64,000 nt of DNA from an uncultured Dehalococcoidia bacterium. GTDB taxonomy: Bacteria; Chloroflexota; Dehalococcoidia; Lucifugimonadales; Australimonadaceae. The stretch's first letter is position 1. Every line of letters begins with the position of its first letter. The DNA is taken from positions 1,091,504 through 1,155,503 of the forward strand of contig OY282355.1 in assembly GCA_958295525.1 (NCBI GenBank), written 5' to 3'. Positions 42,711 through 52,546 of this stretch are shown here, one piece after another. The translations under genes were made by a program, and so were the position numbers. The notes under the pieces are model-generated. The model was not told the DNA's origin. It did no database searches and was given only the letters and a program-made list of their open reading frames with translations.

Positions 42711-43136
42711 CTACGAGCGGGATGGGAGCGCGACGACGGCCTCGCCGGTGGTTGTGCGGACGCCGGCGCCGTTCTCGATCCAAATTTCGCAGCGCGCCGT
42801 TCCCGCCGCCTCGTCCTTCTCCTTAACGACGCCCCGGCAGGCGAGCGTATCGCCCGGAACGTCCATCTCGCGGTAGCGGACGGAGAGCGAGAGCAGCCGT
42901 CCCTCCGGGCCCGCCCAGTCGGTCATCAACTGGCCGAGGAAGGCGCTCTTCAGCGCGCCGTGCAGGATGACGCCCGGGAGTCCTTGCGCGTTGGCGAAAT
43001 CCTTGTCGTAGTGGATCTCGTAGAAGTCGCCCGACGCGCCGGCGTACATCGCGAGTTGCCGCGTCGTGGGCCGCTTCGTCAGCGTCGGAATCTCCGCGCC
43101 GACGGCCATGTCGTCAATGGAGGTCTGATCGCTCAT
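42711..43136 (-). CDS. MaoC-family dehydratase
   Basis: 141 residues of a hot-dog fold hydratase. The catalytic Asp/His motif appears in YAGASGDFYEIHYDKDFAN, followed by VILHGALKSAFLGQ. Such (R)-specific enoyl-CoA hydratases act on acyl-CoA or mesaconyl-type substrates. It overlaps the upstream HTD-type gene by four bases; both probably assemble into one heterodimeric hydratase. Confidence 0.92.
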   Translation of the reverse strand: MSDQTSIDDMAVGAEIPTLTKRPTTRQLAMYAGASGDFYEIHYDKDFANAQGLPGVILHGALKSAFLGQLMTDWAGPEGRLLSLSVRYREMDVPGDTLACRGVVKEKDEAAGTARCEIWIENGAGVRTTTGEAVVALPSRS

Positions 43137-43552
43137 AAGGCGGGCATCCTAATCACCGTATTGCGCTGCGTCGCGGCGAGTTCCCCGCGCTGGTTCGTGT
43201 AGCGCGTCAGGTAAGTTGCGATGAGCATCGGCCCCATCCGCCCCTCGCGCTCGACGAGCGACTCCATTTGCGTGACGAACGTAATCACGTCGCCCGGCCG
43301 CGCGGGCTCGCCGTAGGTCCACTCGCTGCCGCCGTCCAGGGCGCGGGGCGCGGTCTCGGCGTCGGGCAACGGCGGAATGGCGCGCCCGACGCTTCGCAGG
43401 AACGTGGGCGGCGCGACGTCCGGGTACGCGGGGTTGGCGTCGCCGATGGCGGCGGCGAACCGCTCGACCGCGCCCCGCTCGACGAGGGCGGACTGCGGCT
43501 CGCCGTCCTTCCCGACGGCGGCCTCCATTGCGGGCGTGAGAATCGAAGCCAT
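43133..43552 (-). CDS. MaoC-like N-terminal (HTD) dehydratase subunit
   Basis: 139 residues matching the N-terminal half of MaoC-type hydratases (FAS1-like): RFAAAIGDANPAYPDVAPPT, then EWTYGEPARPGDVITF. The catalytic motif is less canonical than in its partner, as usual for the HTD subunit of heterodimeric hydratases. It starts the two-gene operon and lies divergent to the pyr operon. Confidence 0.9.
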   Translation of the reverse strand: MASILTPAMEAAVGKDGEPQSALVERGAVERFAAAIGDANPAYPDVAPPTFLRSVGRAIPPLPDAETAPRALDGGSEWTYGEPARPGDVITFVTQMESLVEREGRMGPMLIATYLTRYTNQRGELAATQRNTVIRMPAL

Positions 43553-43757
43553 CGCGTTTCCTTACCTCGTCTCTTTAGGCGCGTGCCGCGCGAAGCGCAG
43601 GCTATTGCGGCGCAGGAGGAATGTCAACGCGCGGGCGCGCGTTCAATACATAAGAGACAACGGGAACGAGGCGGCGCCCAGAGGTCGGACCCCGCGCCGC
43701 TTCGTTCCCGCGCATCTTGCTATGCCCACCCCGCTTGCGGCGCGGCGCGCGGCGCGG

Positions 43758-43763
43758 TATAGT
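43758..43763 (+). promoter_or_regulatory. -10 box of the pyr operon
   Basis: TATAGT in GCGGTATAGTGAGATGCG, about 145 bases before the pyrR start, leaving room for the leader described next. Confidence 0.55.
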
Positions 43764-43765
43764 GA

Positions 43766-45479
<1,714 letters not shown>

Positions 45480-45483
<4 letters not shown>

Positions 45484-46820
45484 GCGCGGCGATATGCATA
45501 CGCGGCGCGCGCGTCATAGACCCGGCCTCCGGCGAGGACTCGGTCCGCGACCTGTTCATCAGGGACGGGCTGATCGCCGGCGCGCCGGAGACGCCGCCCG
45601 ACGGCGCCGTCACGCTGGAGGGCGCAGGGCTCGTCGCGTCCCCCGGGTTCATTGATCTGCACGCCCACCTGCGGGAGCCCGGGTTCGAGGACAAGGAGTC
45701 TATCGAGACCGGAACGGCGGCGGCGGCGGCGGGAGGCTTCACCACGGTCTGCGCGATGCCGAACACGTCGCCCGCTATAGATTCCGCCGCGGTGGTCGAG
45801 TTCATCGCGCGGCGCGCGCGGGAGGCGGGGCCCGTCCGCGTGCTGGCGTTCGGCGCGGTCTCCAAAGGCCGCGCCGGTTTGGAACTGACGGATATGGAGG
45901 AACTGGCGCGGGCGGGAGTCGTGGGGTTCACCGACGACGGCAGCCCCGTGGCGACGGGGCGGCTTATGCAGGCGGCGCTCTTGTACGCCGGAGAACTCGG
46001 CTTGCCGGTGATGGACCACTGCGAGGACCACTCCATCACGGCGGGGCTGGGGATAAACGAGGGGCCGACCGCCTCGCGGCTCGGGCTCGCGGGGTATCCG
46101 TCGGCGGGCGAGGAGTCCATCATCGCACGGGACATCGCGCTGCTCAGCCTCGTCGGGGGGCGCTTTCACGCGGCGCACGTGAGCACGGCGGGCGGCGTGG
46201 AGATGATTCGCGCCGCCAAACGCCGCGGGCTCGCCGTTACGGCGGAGGTCACGCCGCATCACCTCACGATGACCGACGAATGGGCGCTGGGAGCGGGAGC
46301 GGCCACCGCAGGAGTCGCCGCGCCGCTGACCGCCGCCGCCTACGACGCGCGCGCGAAAGTGAGCCCGCCCTTGCGCTCCGCCGCCGACCGCGACGCGCTC
46401 GCGGAGGGCCTGCGCGACGGAACGCTGGACGCCGTGGCGACGGACCACGCGCCGCATACGTTCGGCGACAAAGCGGTTCCGTTCGACGAGGCCGCGGTTG
46501 GCCTATCGGGGCTGGAGACGGCGTTCGGGTCGCTGATGAGCCTCGTTCGCGTCGGCGCGCTGGACCTGCCGGCGCTCATTGCGCGGCTCACGGTCGGGCC
46601 CGCGTCCGTGCTGGGAGAGCGGTTCGCGGGGCTTGCCTCGCTGGCTGTAGGGTCGCCCGCCGACGTCGTTCTGTTCGACCCCGACGAGCGCTGGGAAGTG
46701 GACGCGAGCCGTTTCGCGTCGAAAGGGAAGAACACGCCGCTGGACGGCTTGACGCTACAGGGAAGAGTGAAGGCGACGATAGCCGGAGGCGAGATTGCGT
46801 TCGGAGGGCCTGCGCGATGA
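45480..46820 (+). CDS. pyrC: Dihydroorotase (class I)
   Basis: 446-residue amidohydrolase converting carbamoyl-aspartate to dihydroorotate. Metal ligands lie in DLHAHLREPGFED, the loop GFTTVCAMPNTSP, DHCEDHSITAG, HAAHVSTA and ATDHAPHTFGDK. The GTG at 45480 overlaps the pyrB stop. Its last four bases overlap carA. Confidence 0.97.
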
Positions 46821-47878
46821 CGGCGGCCTATCTCGCGCTGAGCGACGGAACGGTGTACGAAGGAGCCGCGTTTGGAGCGGAGGCTCCGGCGTTCGGAGAA
46901 GTCGTTTTCAACACCAGCATGATGGGCTATCAGGAAATGCTGACCGATCCGTCCTACGCAGGGCAAATCCTCGTGCCGACGTATCCGATGCAGGGGAACT
47001 ACGGCGTCAACGCGACGGACGCGGAGTCGGCGGGAATCAAGGTCGCGGCGTTCGTCGTGCGGGAGCATTCGGTTACCCCGAGCCACTACGACGCGGCGTG
47101 GACGCTGGACGAGCATCTCGCGGACGAGGGCGTCCCCGGGATATGGGGAGTGGACACGCGGGCGATTACCCGGCGCATCCGTTCGCGCGGCGTGATGATG
47201 GGCGCGCTGACCACCGGCGACCCCCAAGCCGCGCTGCGGGAGTTGGCCGCGCGTCCGGCCTACGACGCGGTGAACTTCGTGGAGCGCGTGACGGCGGACG
47301 CGCCTTACGTGTGGAGCGCGGAGGGCGGCAAGCGCATCGCCGTGGTGGATTGCGGCGTGAAGCGCAACATCCTGCGGCTGCTGGCGCGGCGCGGCTGCCA
47401 AGTCCGCGTCTATCCGGCTGCTGCGGCGGCGGACGAAGTGCTCCGCGGCGCGCCCGACGGCGTCGTGTTCTCCCCGGGGCCCGGCGACCCGGCCCACAAC
47501 GCGCCGACGGTGGAGACGGCGCGGCGAATCATCGAGCGCGCGCCGACGATGGGAATCTGCCTGGGGCATCAGATCATCGCGCGCGCGCTGGGGGCGCGAA
47601 CGTACAAACTGAAGTTCGGGCACCGCGGCGGGAATCATCCCGTGCAGGAACTCGCGACGGGGCGCGTGTCCATCACGGCGCAGAACCACGGATTCGCCGT
47701 GTCCGACGACGGCCTGCCGGGCGCGCTGGAGGTTACGCACCGCAATCTGAACGACGGAACGATAGAAGGGCTGCGGCATAGGAGCGCGCCCGTGCTGACG
47801 ATTCAGCACCACTCCGAAGCGTCGCCCGGCCCGCTGGACAACGAGTTCCTCTTCGACAAGTTCTTGGAGATGCTGTGA
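46817..47878 (+). CDS. carA: Carbamoyl phosphate synthase, small (glutaminase) subunit
   Basis: 353 residues. N-terminal domain (GEVVFNTSMMGYQEMLTDPS) plus class I glutamine amidotransferase with the nucleophile Cys in MGICLGHQIIA and the His/Glu pair in TIQHHSEASPGP. Supplies ammonia to CarB. carB, which normally follows, is not present downstream in this window; a repeat and a leftward operon follow instead. Confidence 0.96.
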   Translation: MTAAYLALSDGTVYEGAAFGAEAPAFGEVVFNTSMMGYQEMLTDPSYAGQILVPTYPMQGNYGVNATDAESAGIKVAAFVVREHSVTPSHYDAAWTLDEHLADEGVPGIWGVDTRAITRRIRSRGVMMGALTTGDPQAALRELAARPAYDAVNFVERVTADAPYVWSAEGGKRIAVVDCGVKRNILRLLARRGCQVRVYPAAAAADEVLRGAPDGVVFSPGPGDPAHNAPTVETARRIIERAPTMGICLGHQIIARALGARTYKLKFGHRGGNHPVQELATGRVSITAQNHGFAVSDDGLPGALEVTHRNLNDGTIEGLRHRSAPVLTIQHHSEASPGPLDNEFLFDKFLEML

Positions 47879-47899
47879 CCCCCCTCCTCCCCCGCCCCC

Positions 47900-47923
47900 G
47901 TCGTTCCCGCGTAGGCGGGAACC
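47900..47923. repeat. Intergenic palindromic repeat copy
   Basis: GTCGTTCCCGCGTAGGCGGGAACC between carA and the convergent defence-like operon. Confidence 0.75.
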
Positions 47924-47950
47924 TTGCCCCCATCGGACACGCCCCCGTTG

Positions 47951-48697
47951 CTACTCCAACCCAACGGGCTGGAAACGGTCAAACTCCGAGGGCAACAGCG
48001 GCAGCAACTGCTCCGCAGTCATTCCGTAGACGTCATAGGTCATAGACAACTGGTTCAGCACCTCTATCAGCCGGGGGAGGCTGCCCGCAGGAGCGCTTGC
48101 TCTGCTCGTCCCGAGCGCGCCGCGCCGCAGGCTGCCCGCTGACCTGTCGGCGTAGAGCATATGCATAAGGCGGACAAGGTCTCTTGACCGAAAGATCTCA
48201 GGGGAATTGACGATCCTGAGGGTGAACTGCCCCATAGAGTTGGCCGGTTCGTTCAACAGCAGCCAAGCGTCCTCTCCCCATTGCGTCCAAACGTCGTAGG
48301 CCATCAGCAAGCGGTGATGCGAACGGCTGCGGGAATCATGCGGCTGCGGGTCTATCAAGTACGCCGCCTCAGGGTATTCGCCCGTCCTGCGCGTCGCCTC
48401 TTGCGTCATCCGCTCGAGGTAGAATATCCCCAACCACGACCAGAGGTAGGGCATTGTCGCGATGCCGGGCCCCAGCGGTTCCAGTTGCGCGGCGAGATAC
48501 TGGCCTGCCTCGCGCCTGTTGGCGAAAGCGCGCTCCTCGACGTGCACATCCGGCTCCACGGGATGCGAGTACGTGTGATCAGTAAGCAACCCGCTCGGAA
48601 GCGGCATCCACCTGCCGGCGCGTAGCCCCGTTAGGTAGTTCCGCGCTATCTGCATCCCATCCGGCGTGAATTCGCAGACTTCGACCTGCTCGCTCAT
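47951..48697 (-). CDS. Hypothetical protein, third gene of the GHKL operon
   Basis: 248 residues, family not recognised. No membrane segment; the middle is aromatic and histidine-rich (DSRSRSHHRLLMAYDVWTQW) and a helical C-terminal part follows. The ATG at 48697 has GAGGG eight bases upstream; an alternative ATG at 48703 overlaps the preceding stop (TGATG), which shows translational coupling. It always has to be read with the two genes upstream, and is likely a subunit or effector of the same system. Confidence 0.78.
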   Translation of the reverse strand: MSEQVEVCEFTPDGMQIARNYLTGLRAGRWMPLPSGLLTDHTYSHPVEPDVHVEERAFANRREAGQYLAAQLEPLGPGIATMPYLWSWLGIFYLERMTQEATRRTGEYPEAAYLIDPQPHDSRSRSHHRLLMAYDVWTQWGEDAWLLLNEPANSMGQFTLRIVNSPEIFRSRDLVRLMHMLYADRSAGSLRRGALGTSRASAPAGSLPRLIEVLNQLSMTYDVYGMTAEQLLPLLPSEFDRFQPVGLE

Positions 48698-48702
48698 AAC
48701 CA

Positions 48703-49443
48703 TCACCCTCGTGCAGCCTCGTAGGCGTCGCTGGCGCGGAATCGTTTCTGCGTGAACGCCGCCACGGCCGCGTCTATCCATGTCATTCGGGCGGCGTGGC
48801 CGCCGTCATCGGATAGCAAGGGTTCGTCGTGGAATGAGCGCACGAACGCCAGCCATTCGCCCCAATCGCCTCCATCGTCTTCCACGTCCGCGTCCTCAGT
48901 GATGAGCGCCCGAATCAGAACTGCGCGCAGCGCTTCGGGAAACACCAGCCCGCGAAACGCGCCATCGTTTAGCGCCGCGCTCTCAATCCCGCGCACGTTG
49001 CGGTTGAGCAGCAGCGTCGGATTGCCGTCGCCGAACTCCAGCCGCCAGACTTCTTTCCCCAGAGCGTCGCTCTGCTTCAGTCGGATCAACGCTCCGTGTC
49101 GCTCTTCCTTGCGCGGCCTAATACGGTTCGCCATCGCCAGCAACGCGCCCGACCCGTCCGCCGCCACTACTTTCACACGGAACGAGGGGTTGTCCGGCAT
49201 ATTGACGAGGCGACGGTCCAGAGGAGGCGCTAGCGCGCCCACCACGCCCCACGGAAAGCGCATCGCCATCCGTCCGCGGTAAGCCTCGATTGTGACGGGC
49301 GCGTCGGCTGGCAGCCCCATCCCATCGAAATTGAGCGTCGCATTGAACGAGGACGACTCGCCGTCAGTCGCCTCGGCAACCTCGAGCTCAACGCGCTCCT
49401 GCTCAATGCGCTTCCGCTCCGTGAAGTTAAACCGACGGATCAT
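48703..49443 (-). CDS. Hypothetical protein, second gene of the GHKL operon
   Basis: 246 residues, family not recognised. The N-terminus is strongly charged (TERKRIEQERVELEVAEA), the middle is beta-rich (RMAMRFPWGVVGALAPPLDR, then SFRVKVVAADG), and the C-terminus is acidic and aromatic. No catalytic motif was identified. The ATG at 49443 has GGAAGGA upstream and lies 17 bases inside the end of the GHKL gene. It probably binds the ATPase or the third protein. Confidence 0.78.
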   Translation of the reverse strand: MIRRFNFTERKRIEQERVELEVAEATDGESSSFNATLNFDGMGLPADAPVTIEAYRGRMAMRFPWGVVGALAPPLDRRLVNMPDNPSFRVKVVAADGSGALLAMANRIRPRKEERHGALIRLKQSDALGKEVWRLEFGDGNPTLLLNRNVRGIESAALNDGAFRGLVFPEALRAVLIRALITEDADVEDDGGDWGEWLAFVRSFHDEPLLSDDGGHAARMTWIDAAVAAFTQKRFRASDAYEAARG

Positions 49444-51421
49444 CGCCCGATCCTTCCTCTTGCGCCGTATCGGCAAGCCGCTCCACTCGCACGATCAGAT
49501 CCCGATGCTTGTCAAATCCGCGCACGGCTAATGAGAACCGCTCCGGCTCGTCGACCTCCAAGAGGAGTTCGTTGCCGCCGCCCCCGGGGATCGCCTGACA
49601 GCCTTCGGCGCGGACATCGAGCGCGTCTGCGCCGTGCAAGCGGAAATCGTGCGGGCTATAACCATTCATAGGGTTGCCGCGAGGCGCTTCATACGCTGCC
49701 CTGAGCCGGACGCGCCGCGGCGGAGCGGAGACGCCGGAGACGAACCGCACGCGAAATCCCGTTCCCGTCTGGTGGATGTCAAAATCCGGGTGGGAGGGCG
49801 GCGGAACCGGATGCACCGGCTTAACGGCGGGCTTGCCTTCTCTTCCTCTGCGCCGCGCCGCGCCATGGCCGCCTGCAGGGAAAATGTCGGCGAGCGCGTC
49901 CTGTTGCAACTCCACCGGCGCGGCGTCCCAGATGGACAGCAGGTTATCCGCCGTTTTGCGAACCTCGGTAATCCGATTCCGAGCCGACACCCAGCGTTTC
50001 GCCACTCGTTCGCTTTGGGGATACCACGTCGTATGCGCGGGAGGCTCCGAGTCCCGCAGCAACGCAGCCAACGGCTCTGATTCGTCGACCACAAGGAGCG
50101 TCCGCGCCTTGTGTCGTCTGATGAAATCCATATCCGTTATGGAAAGCGCGCCGCGCACGTAGAAATCGTGCCCCTGCGTCAGCGAGCCGTCGTGCTGGAC
50201 ATAGAGGCGGAAACTCGTCGCCTCCTTGCGACCCGTTCCCTTCCGTTCCACGCTCATCCTAACGCGGAACGCCAGCGTTTCCCCTCTATCATACCGGGAG
50301 CGCAGCCCAGCGAGCATCGCGTGATGCTCATAAAACGCGACATTCCGGGGCGGCGCGTTCAGTTCAATGTGCCCGCGCTCAGGAAGCGTAGCCGCTTCGC
50401 GGCACATATCGAAAAGCCGCAGATAACTGCCCATGCTCCGCTCCCCGTTGTCTTCCAACGTGAGATGGGTTAGGACGTCGTCAATCGTGTCCGCCGTCAC
50501 TCTGGCGGCGTCGCCGCCGCCGTCGTCAACGGTCACTTCCAGCCCGCCCGCGATGATGGGATAGAAATAATTGTGAACGACCGCCGCGAGAATTTGCTGC
50601 CTGTCTATTGGAGGGTCTCCGTCCACGCGGGGGAAGGGAATGATCACTGACAAACCCGGCTCTTCCAGGAACCGCAGGCCGAAGTCTTCGGCGCACTGCT
50701 CGATGAATGGCCGGTGCGCGGGGTTGGACAAGGAAAGAGGCAGTTTCAAACCGTGCTCGCCCTCTTCTCCGAAATACCCGTATGGGTCATATCGCCGCCC
50801 GTCAACGTTGTGCTTTGTCAGCACCGCCTGCCCCATCAACAGCGTCTCGCCGTCTGAACGGCGTCGAGTGACTGCGATGTACGCGCTCAGGCGCGAGGCG
50901 TCCGGGAACACCCATTTGCCCAAGCCCCATGAGCCGCCGTCGAGATCAGACTTGCCGGAACGCCCTACGTTGCGGAAGAACCAGTAGAAGTGGTTGTTGT
51001 CCGCAGGCTCTCCGTCGGAATCGTCAAATTGACGCCAGTCTCCTTCCAATCCAACCGTGCCCGCGTCTTCGATCACCAAGTACGGCATCCCGCTGTTGCC
51101 AAGTCCTCGCAGAGCCACTTGCCGACGGAAGTCATCGCTCGGGTCGAGCCCCGTTAGCAGATGTTCCTCCAACCCCTCGACGTATGCGGATGCGCTGAAC
51201 GTATCCAGCGGAGAGTGAACACCCTCCAGCGAGAAGCGCATGCGAACGGGCTCGCCGAGACTTCCGTCCGCCCGCGATAGGGCTGCGTCCAGCGAGTTCT
51301 GCACTGCCTCGCGGACGAGCCGCTCGTTGATCGTCTCAGTGGCGAACAGCTCCCGTTCCATCGGGTCGTGGTTGATCTCCCCGGGCGCCATCGGACGGAA
51401 ATGCCAGAGTGCTTCGGCCAT
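49427..51421 (-). CDS. Large GHKL-type ATPase (HATPase fold), first gene of a three-gene operon
   Basis: 664 residues. The ATP-lid fold is visible: N-box LVREAVQNSLDA (E38, N42, D45), G1-box VIEDAGT (D119, G121), G2-box DGGSWGLGKWVF (162-172). A middle domain follows and a C-terminal Pro-rich linker (PVKPVHPVPPPSHPD style) joins a final beta-rich domain. This is not MutL, HSP90, gyrase or a sensor kinase: no phosphoacceptor domain or toprim is present. ATG at 51421 follows AGAGGAACCTACG. GHKL ATPases with unknown operon mates are common in antiphage islands; here it is divergent from a NYN nuclease. Confidence 0.85.
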   Translation of the reverse strand: MAEALWHFRPMAPGEINHDPMERELFATETINERLVREAVQNSLDAALSRADGSLGEPVRMRFSLEGVHSPLDTFSASAYVEGLEEHLLTGLDPSDDFRRQVALRGLGNSGMPYLVIEDAGTVGLEGDWRQFDDSDGEPADNNHFYWFFRNVGRSGKSDLDGGSWGLGKWVFPDASRLSAYIAVTRRRSDGETLLMGQAVLTKHNVDGRRYDPYGYFGEEGEHGLKLPLSLSNPAHRPFIEQCAEDFGLRFLEEPGLSVIIPFPRVDGDPPIDRQQILAAVVHNYFYPIIAGGLEVTVDDGGGDAARVTADTIDDVLTHLTLEDNGERSMGSYLRLFDMCREAATLPERGHIELNAPPRNVAFYEHHAMLAGLRSRYDRGETLAFRVRMSVERKGTGRKEATSFRLYVQHDGSLTQGHDFYVRGALSITDMDFIRRHKARTLLVVDESEPLAALLRDSEPPAHTTWYPQSERVAKRWVSARNRITEVRKTADNLLSIWDAAPVELQQDALADIFPAGGHGAARRRGREGKPAVKPVHPVPPPSHPDFDIHQTGTGFRVRFVSGVSAPPRRVRLRAAYEAPRGNPMNGYSPHDFRLHGADALDVRAEGCQAIPGGGGNELLLEVDEPERFSLAVRGFDKHRDLIVRVERLADTAQEEGSGDDPSV

Positions 51422-51450
51422 CGTAGGTTCCTCTGAGGGCAGGTCGCGGG

Positions 51451-51456
51451 ATAATA
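51451..51456 (-). promoter_or_regulatory. Probable -10 box of the GHKL operon
   Basis: On the minus strand TATTAT, about 30 bases before the ATG at 51421, in the gap shared with the NYN gene. Confidence 0.4.
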
Positions 51457-51634
51457 ACACGTCACGCCGTATCTGTCCATCGCGCCCTCCCCGCCCTCCC
51501 CGACTGCCCCTAGCGGCGCCCCCCTCTCCCCCAACGCGCTATACTCGCGGGCAGGCGATTTCTTGGGGGCGAGGGGGTTCGATGGGGCTGAGCGAGGGTC
51601 AGCGTGAGGCGGGGCGGCGCGCTCCGCCAAACGC
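51457..51634. other. Gap between divergent defence-like genes
   Basis: About 180 bases without a recognised gene. GC-rich, with a TATACT at about 51539-51544 that could be another -10 box on the plus strand. Confidence 0.35.
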
Positions 51635-51663
51635 TTGACAACGGAGTTGCGCGTAGGTAGTAT
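51635..51663 (+). promoter_or_regulatory. Strong sigma-70-like promoter of the NYN gene
   Basis: TTGACA (51635-51640), a 17-base spacer and TAGTAT (51658-51663). The best-formed promoter seen in the window. Transcription would begin near 51670 and give a leader of about 110 bases before the NYN ATG at 51779. Confidence 0.65.
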
Positions 51664-51721
51664 GAAATGCACATCCGCCCCTTGGCAGTACGTCACGCTC
51701 CCGGCGATTGCGTCGGCGATC

Positions 51722-51769
51722 ATGAGCGAGGCCGACCCCATGGGGCTTTTTTCTTTGCCGACGCGCTAG
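51722..51769 (+). CDS. Possible 15-codon leader ORF before the NYN gene
   Basis: ATG at 51722 reads MSEADPMGLFSLPTR and stops with TAG at 51767-51769; that TAG overlaps the GAGG ribosome site of the NYN gene, whose ATG is at 51779 in the same frame. A T6 run (CTT TTT TCT) lies inside. It could be a regulatory leader peptide, an extension joined by stop read-through, or chance. Confidence 0.35.
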   Translation: MSEADPMGLFSLPTR

Positions 51770-51778
51770 GAGGCGGCG

Positions 51779-52492
51779 ATGCCCAGGGCGGCGATTTTGA
51801 TAGATGGAGGCTACCTCCTCAAACGTCTGCCGCGGGTTCGCCCCGATGTGAACGTTATGGAGGCGATGGGCGTAGTCCAGGCTATTGAGCGGCTCGTGCA
51901 CAGCCACCTGCGCCAGTTGAACCAAATTCACCAAGCCGCCAATCTGTGGAGTCTCCTCTACCGCTGCTTCTATTACGACGCGGTTCCCTACGCCAACAGG
52001 TTACATCGGCCGGTGAGCGGGGCAGCGGTTGACTACGCGAAGTCGGACATTGCGTATTTCCGCAGCCGCCTGTTCGCAGCCATTCGGAAGCAACCGAACT
52101 TTGCCTTACGGCTAGGGGAAGTTAGAAAGCCGAGCGACAGGTCGTGGGTTCTAAAACCCGAAGCGCAGAAACTTCTCCTCAACGGCGGCAAAGGCGTAGA
52201 TGATCTCAAGGACGCTGACTTCACGCCCGACTTGCGGCAGAAGGGCGTTGATATGCGGATTGGGCTGGACATCGCCGCGATCACCTTGAAGAAGCAAGCC
52301 GACACGATCATTCTCGTGTCCGGCGACAGCGATTTCGTGCCCGCCGCCAAACTCGCCAGACGCGAGGGCGTCACCTTCATTCTCGACCCGCTGTGGCGGG
52401 GCGTCTCCCCGGATCTGCTCGAGCACATCGACCGGCTCGCCAGCGGATTCTACAACCCCAATTCCAAAGACAAACCGGATGGCGATGGCTAG
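51779..52492 (+). CDS. LabA-like NYN-domain protein (putative nuclease)
   Basis: 237 residues of the DUF88/LabA branch of PIN-like NYN proteins. The acidic site is D9 (ILIDGGYLL), D158 and D164 (QKGVDMRIGLDI), and D183/D185 (LVSGDSDFVP), as expected for a metal-dependent RNase. GAGG lies before the ATG. It is divergent from the GHKL operon and could be its effector or an independent defence gene; no data here decide between them. Confidence 0.9.
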   Translation: MPRAAILIDGGYLLKRLPRVRPDVNVMEAMGVVQAIERLVHSHLRQLNQIHQAANLWSLLYRCFYYDAVPYANRLHRPVSGAAVDYAKSDIAYFRSRLFAAIRKQPNFALRLGEVRKPSDRSWVLKPEAQKLLLNGGKGVDDLKDADFTPDLRQKGVDMRIGLDIAAITLKKQADTIILVSGDSDFVPAAKLARREGVTFILDPLWRGVSPDLLEHIDRLASGFYNPNSKDKPDGDG

Positions 52493-52505
52493 GCCGCCGC
52501 ATCCG

Positions 52506-52528
52506 GCGTCCCGCCTGCGCGGGAACGG
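52506..52528. repeat. Intergenic palindromic repeat copy
   Basis: GCGTCCCGCCTGCGCGGGAACGG between the NYN and CoA-transferase genes. Confidence 0.65.
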
Positions 52529-52546
52529 CGAGCGCGAGGCGGGGCG

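Noticed and set aside
51731-51753. Intrinsic terminator in the NYN leader (CCCCATGGGGC then T6)
   Set aside because: The stem would have only about three pairs with a four-base loop, or a loop too tight; the T run is explained as codons of the short leader frame.
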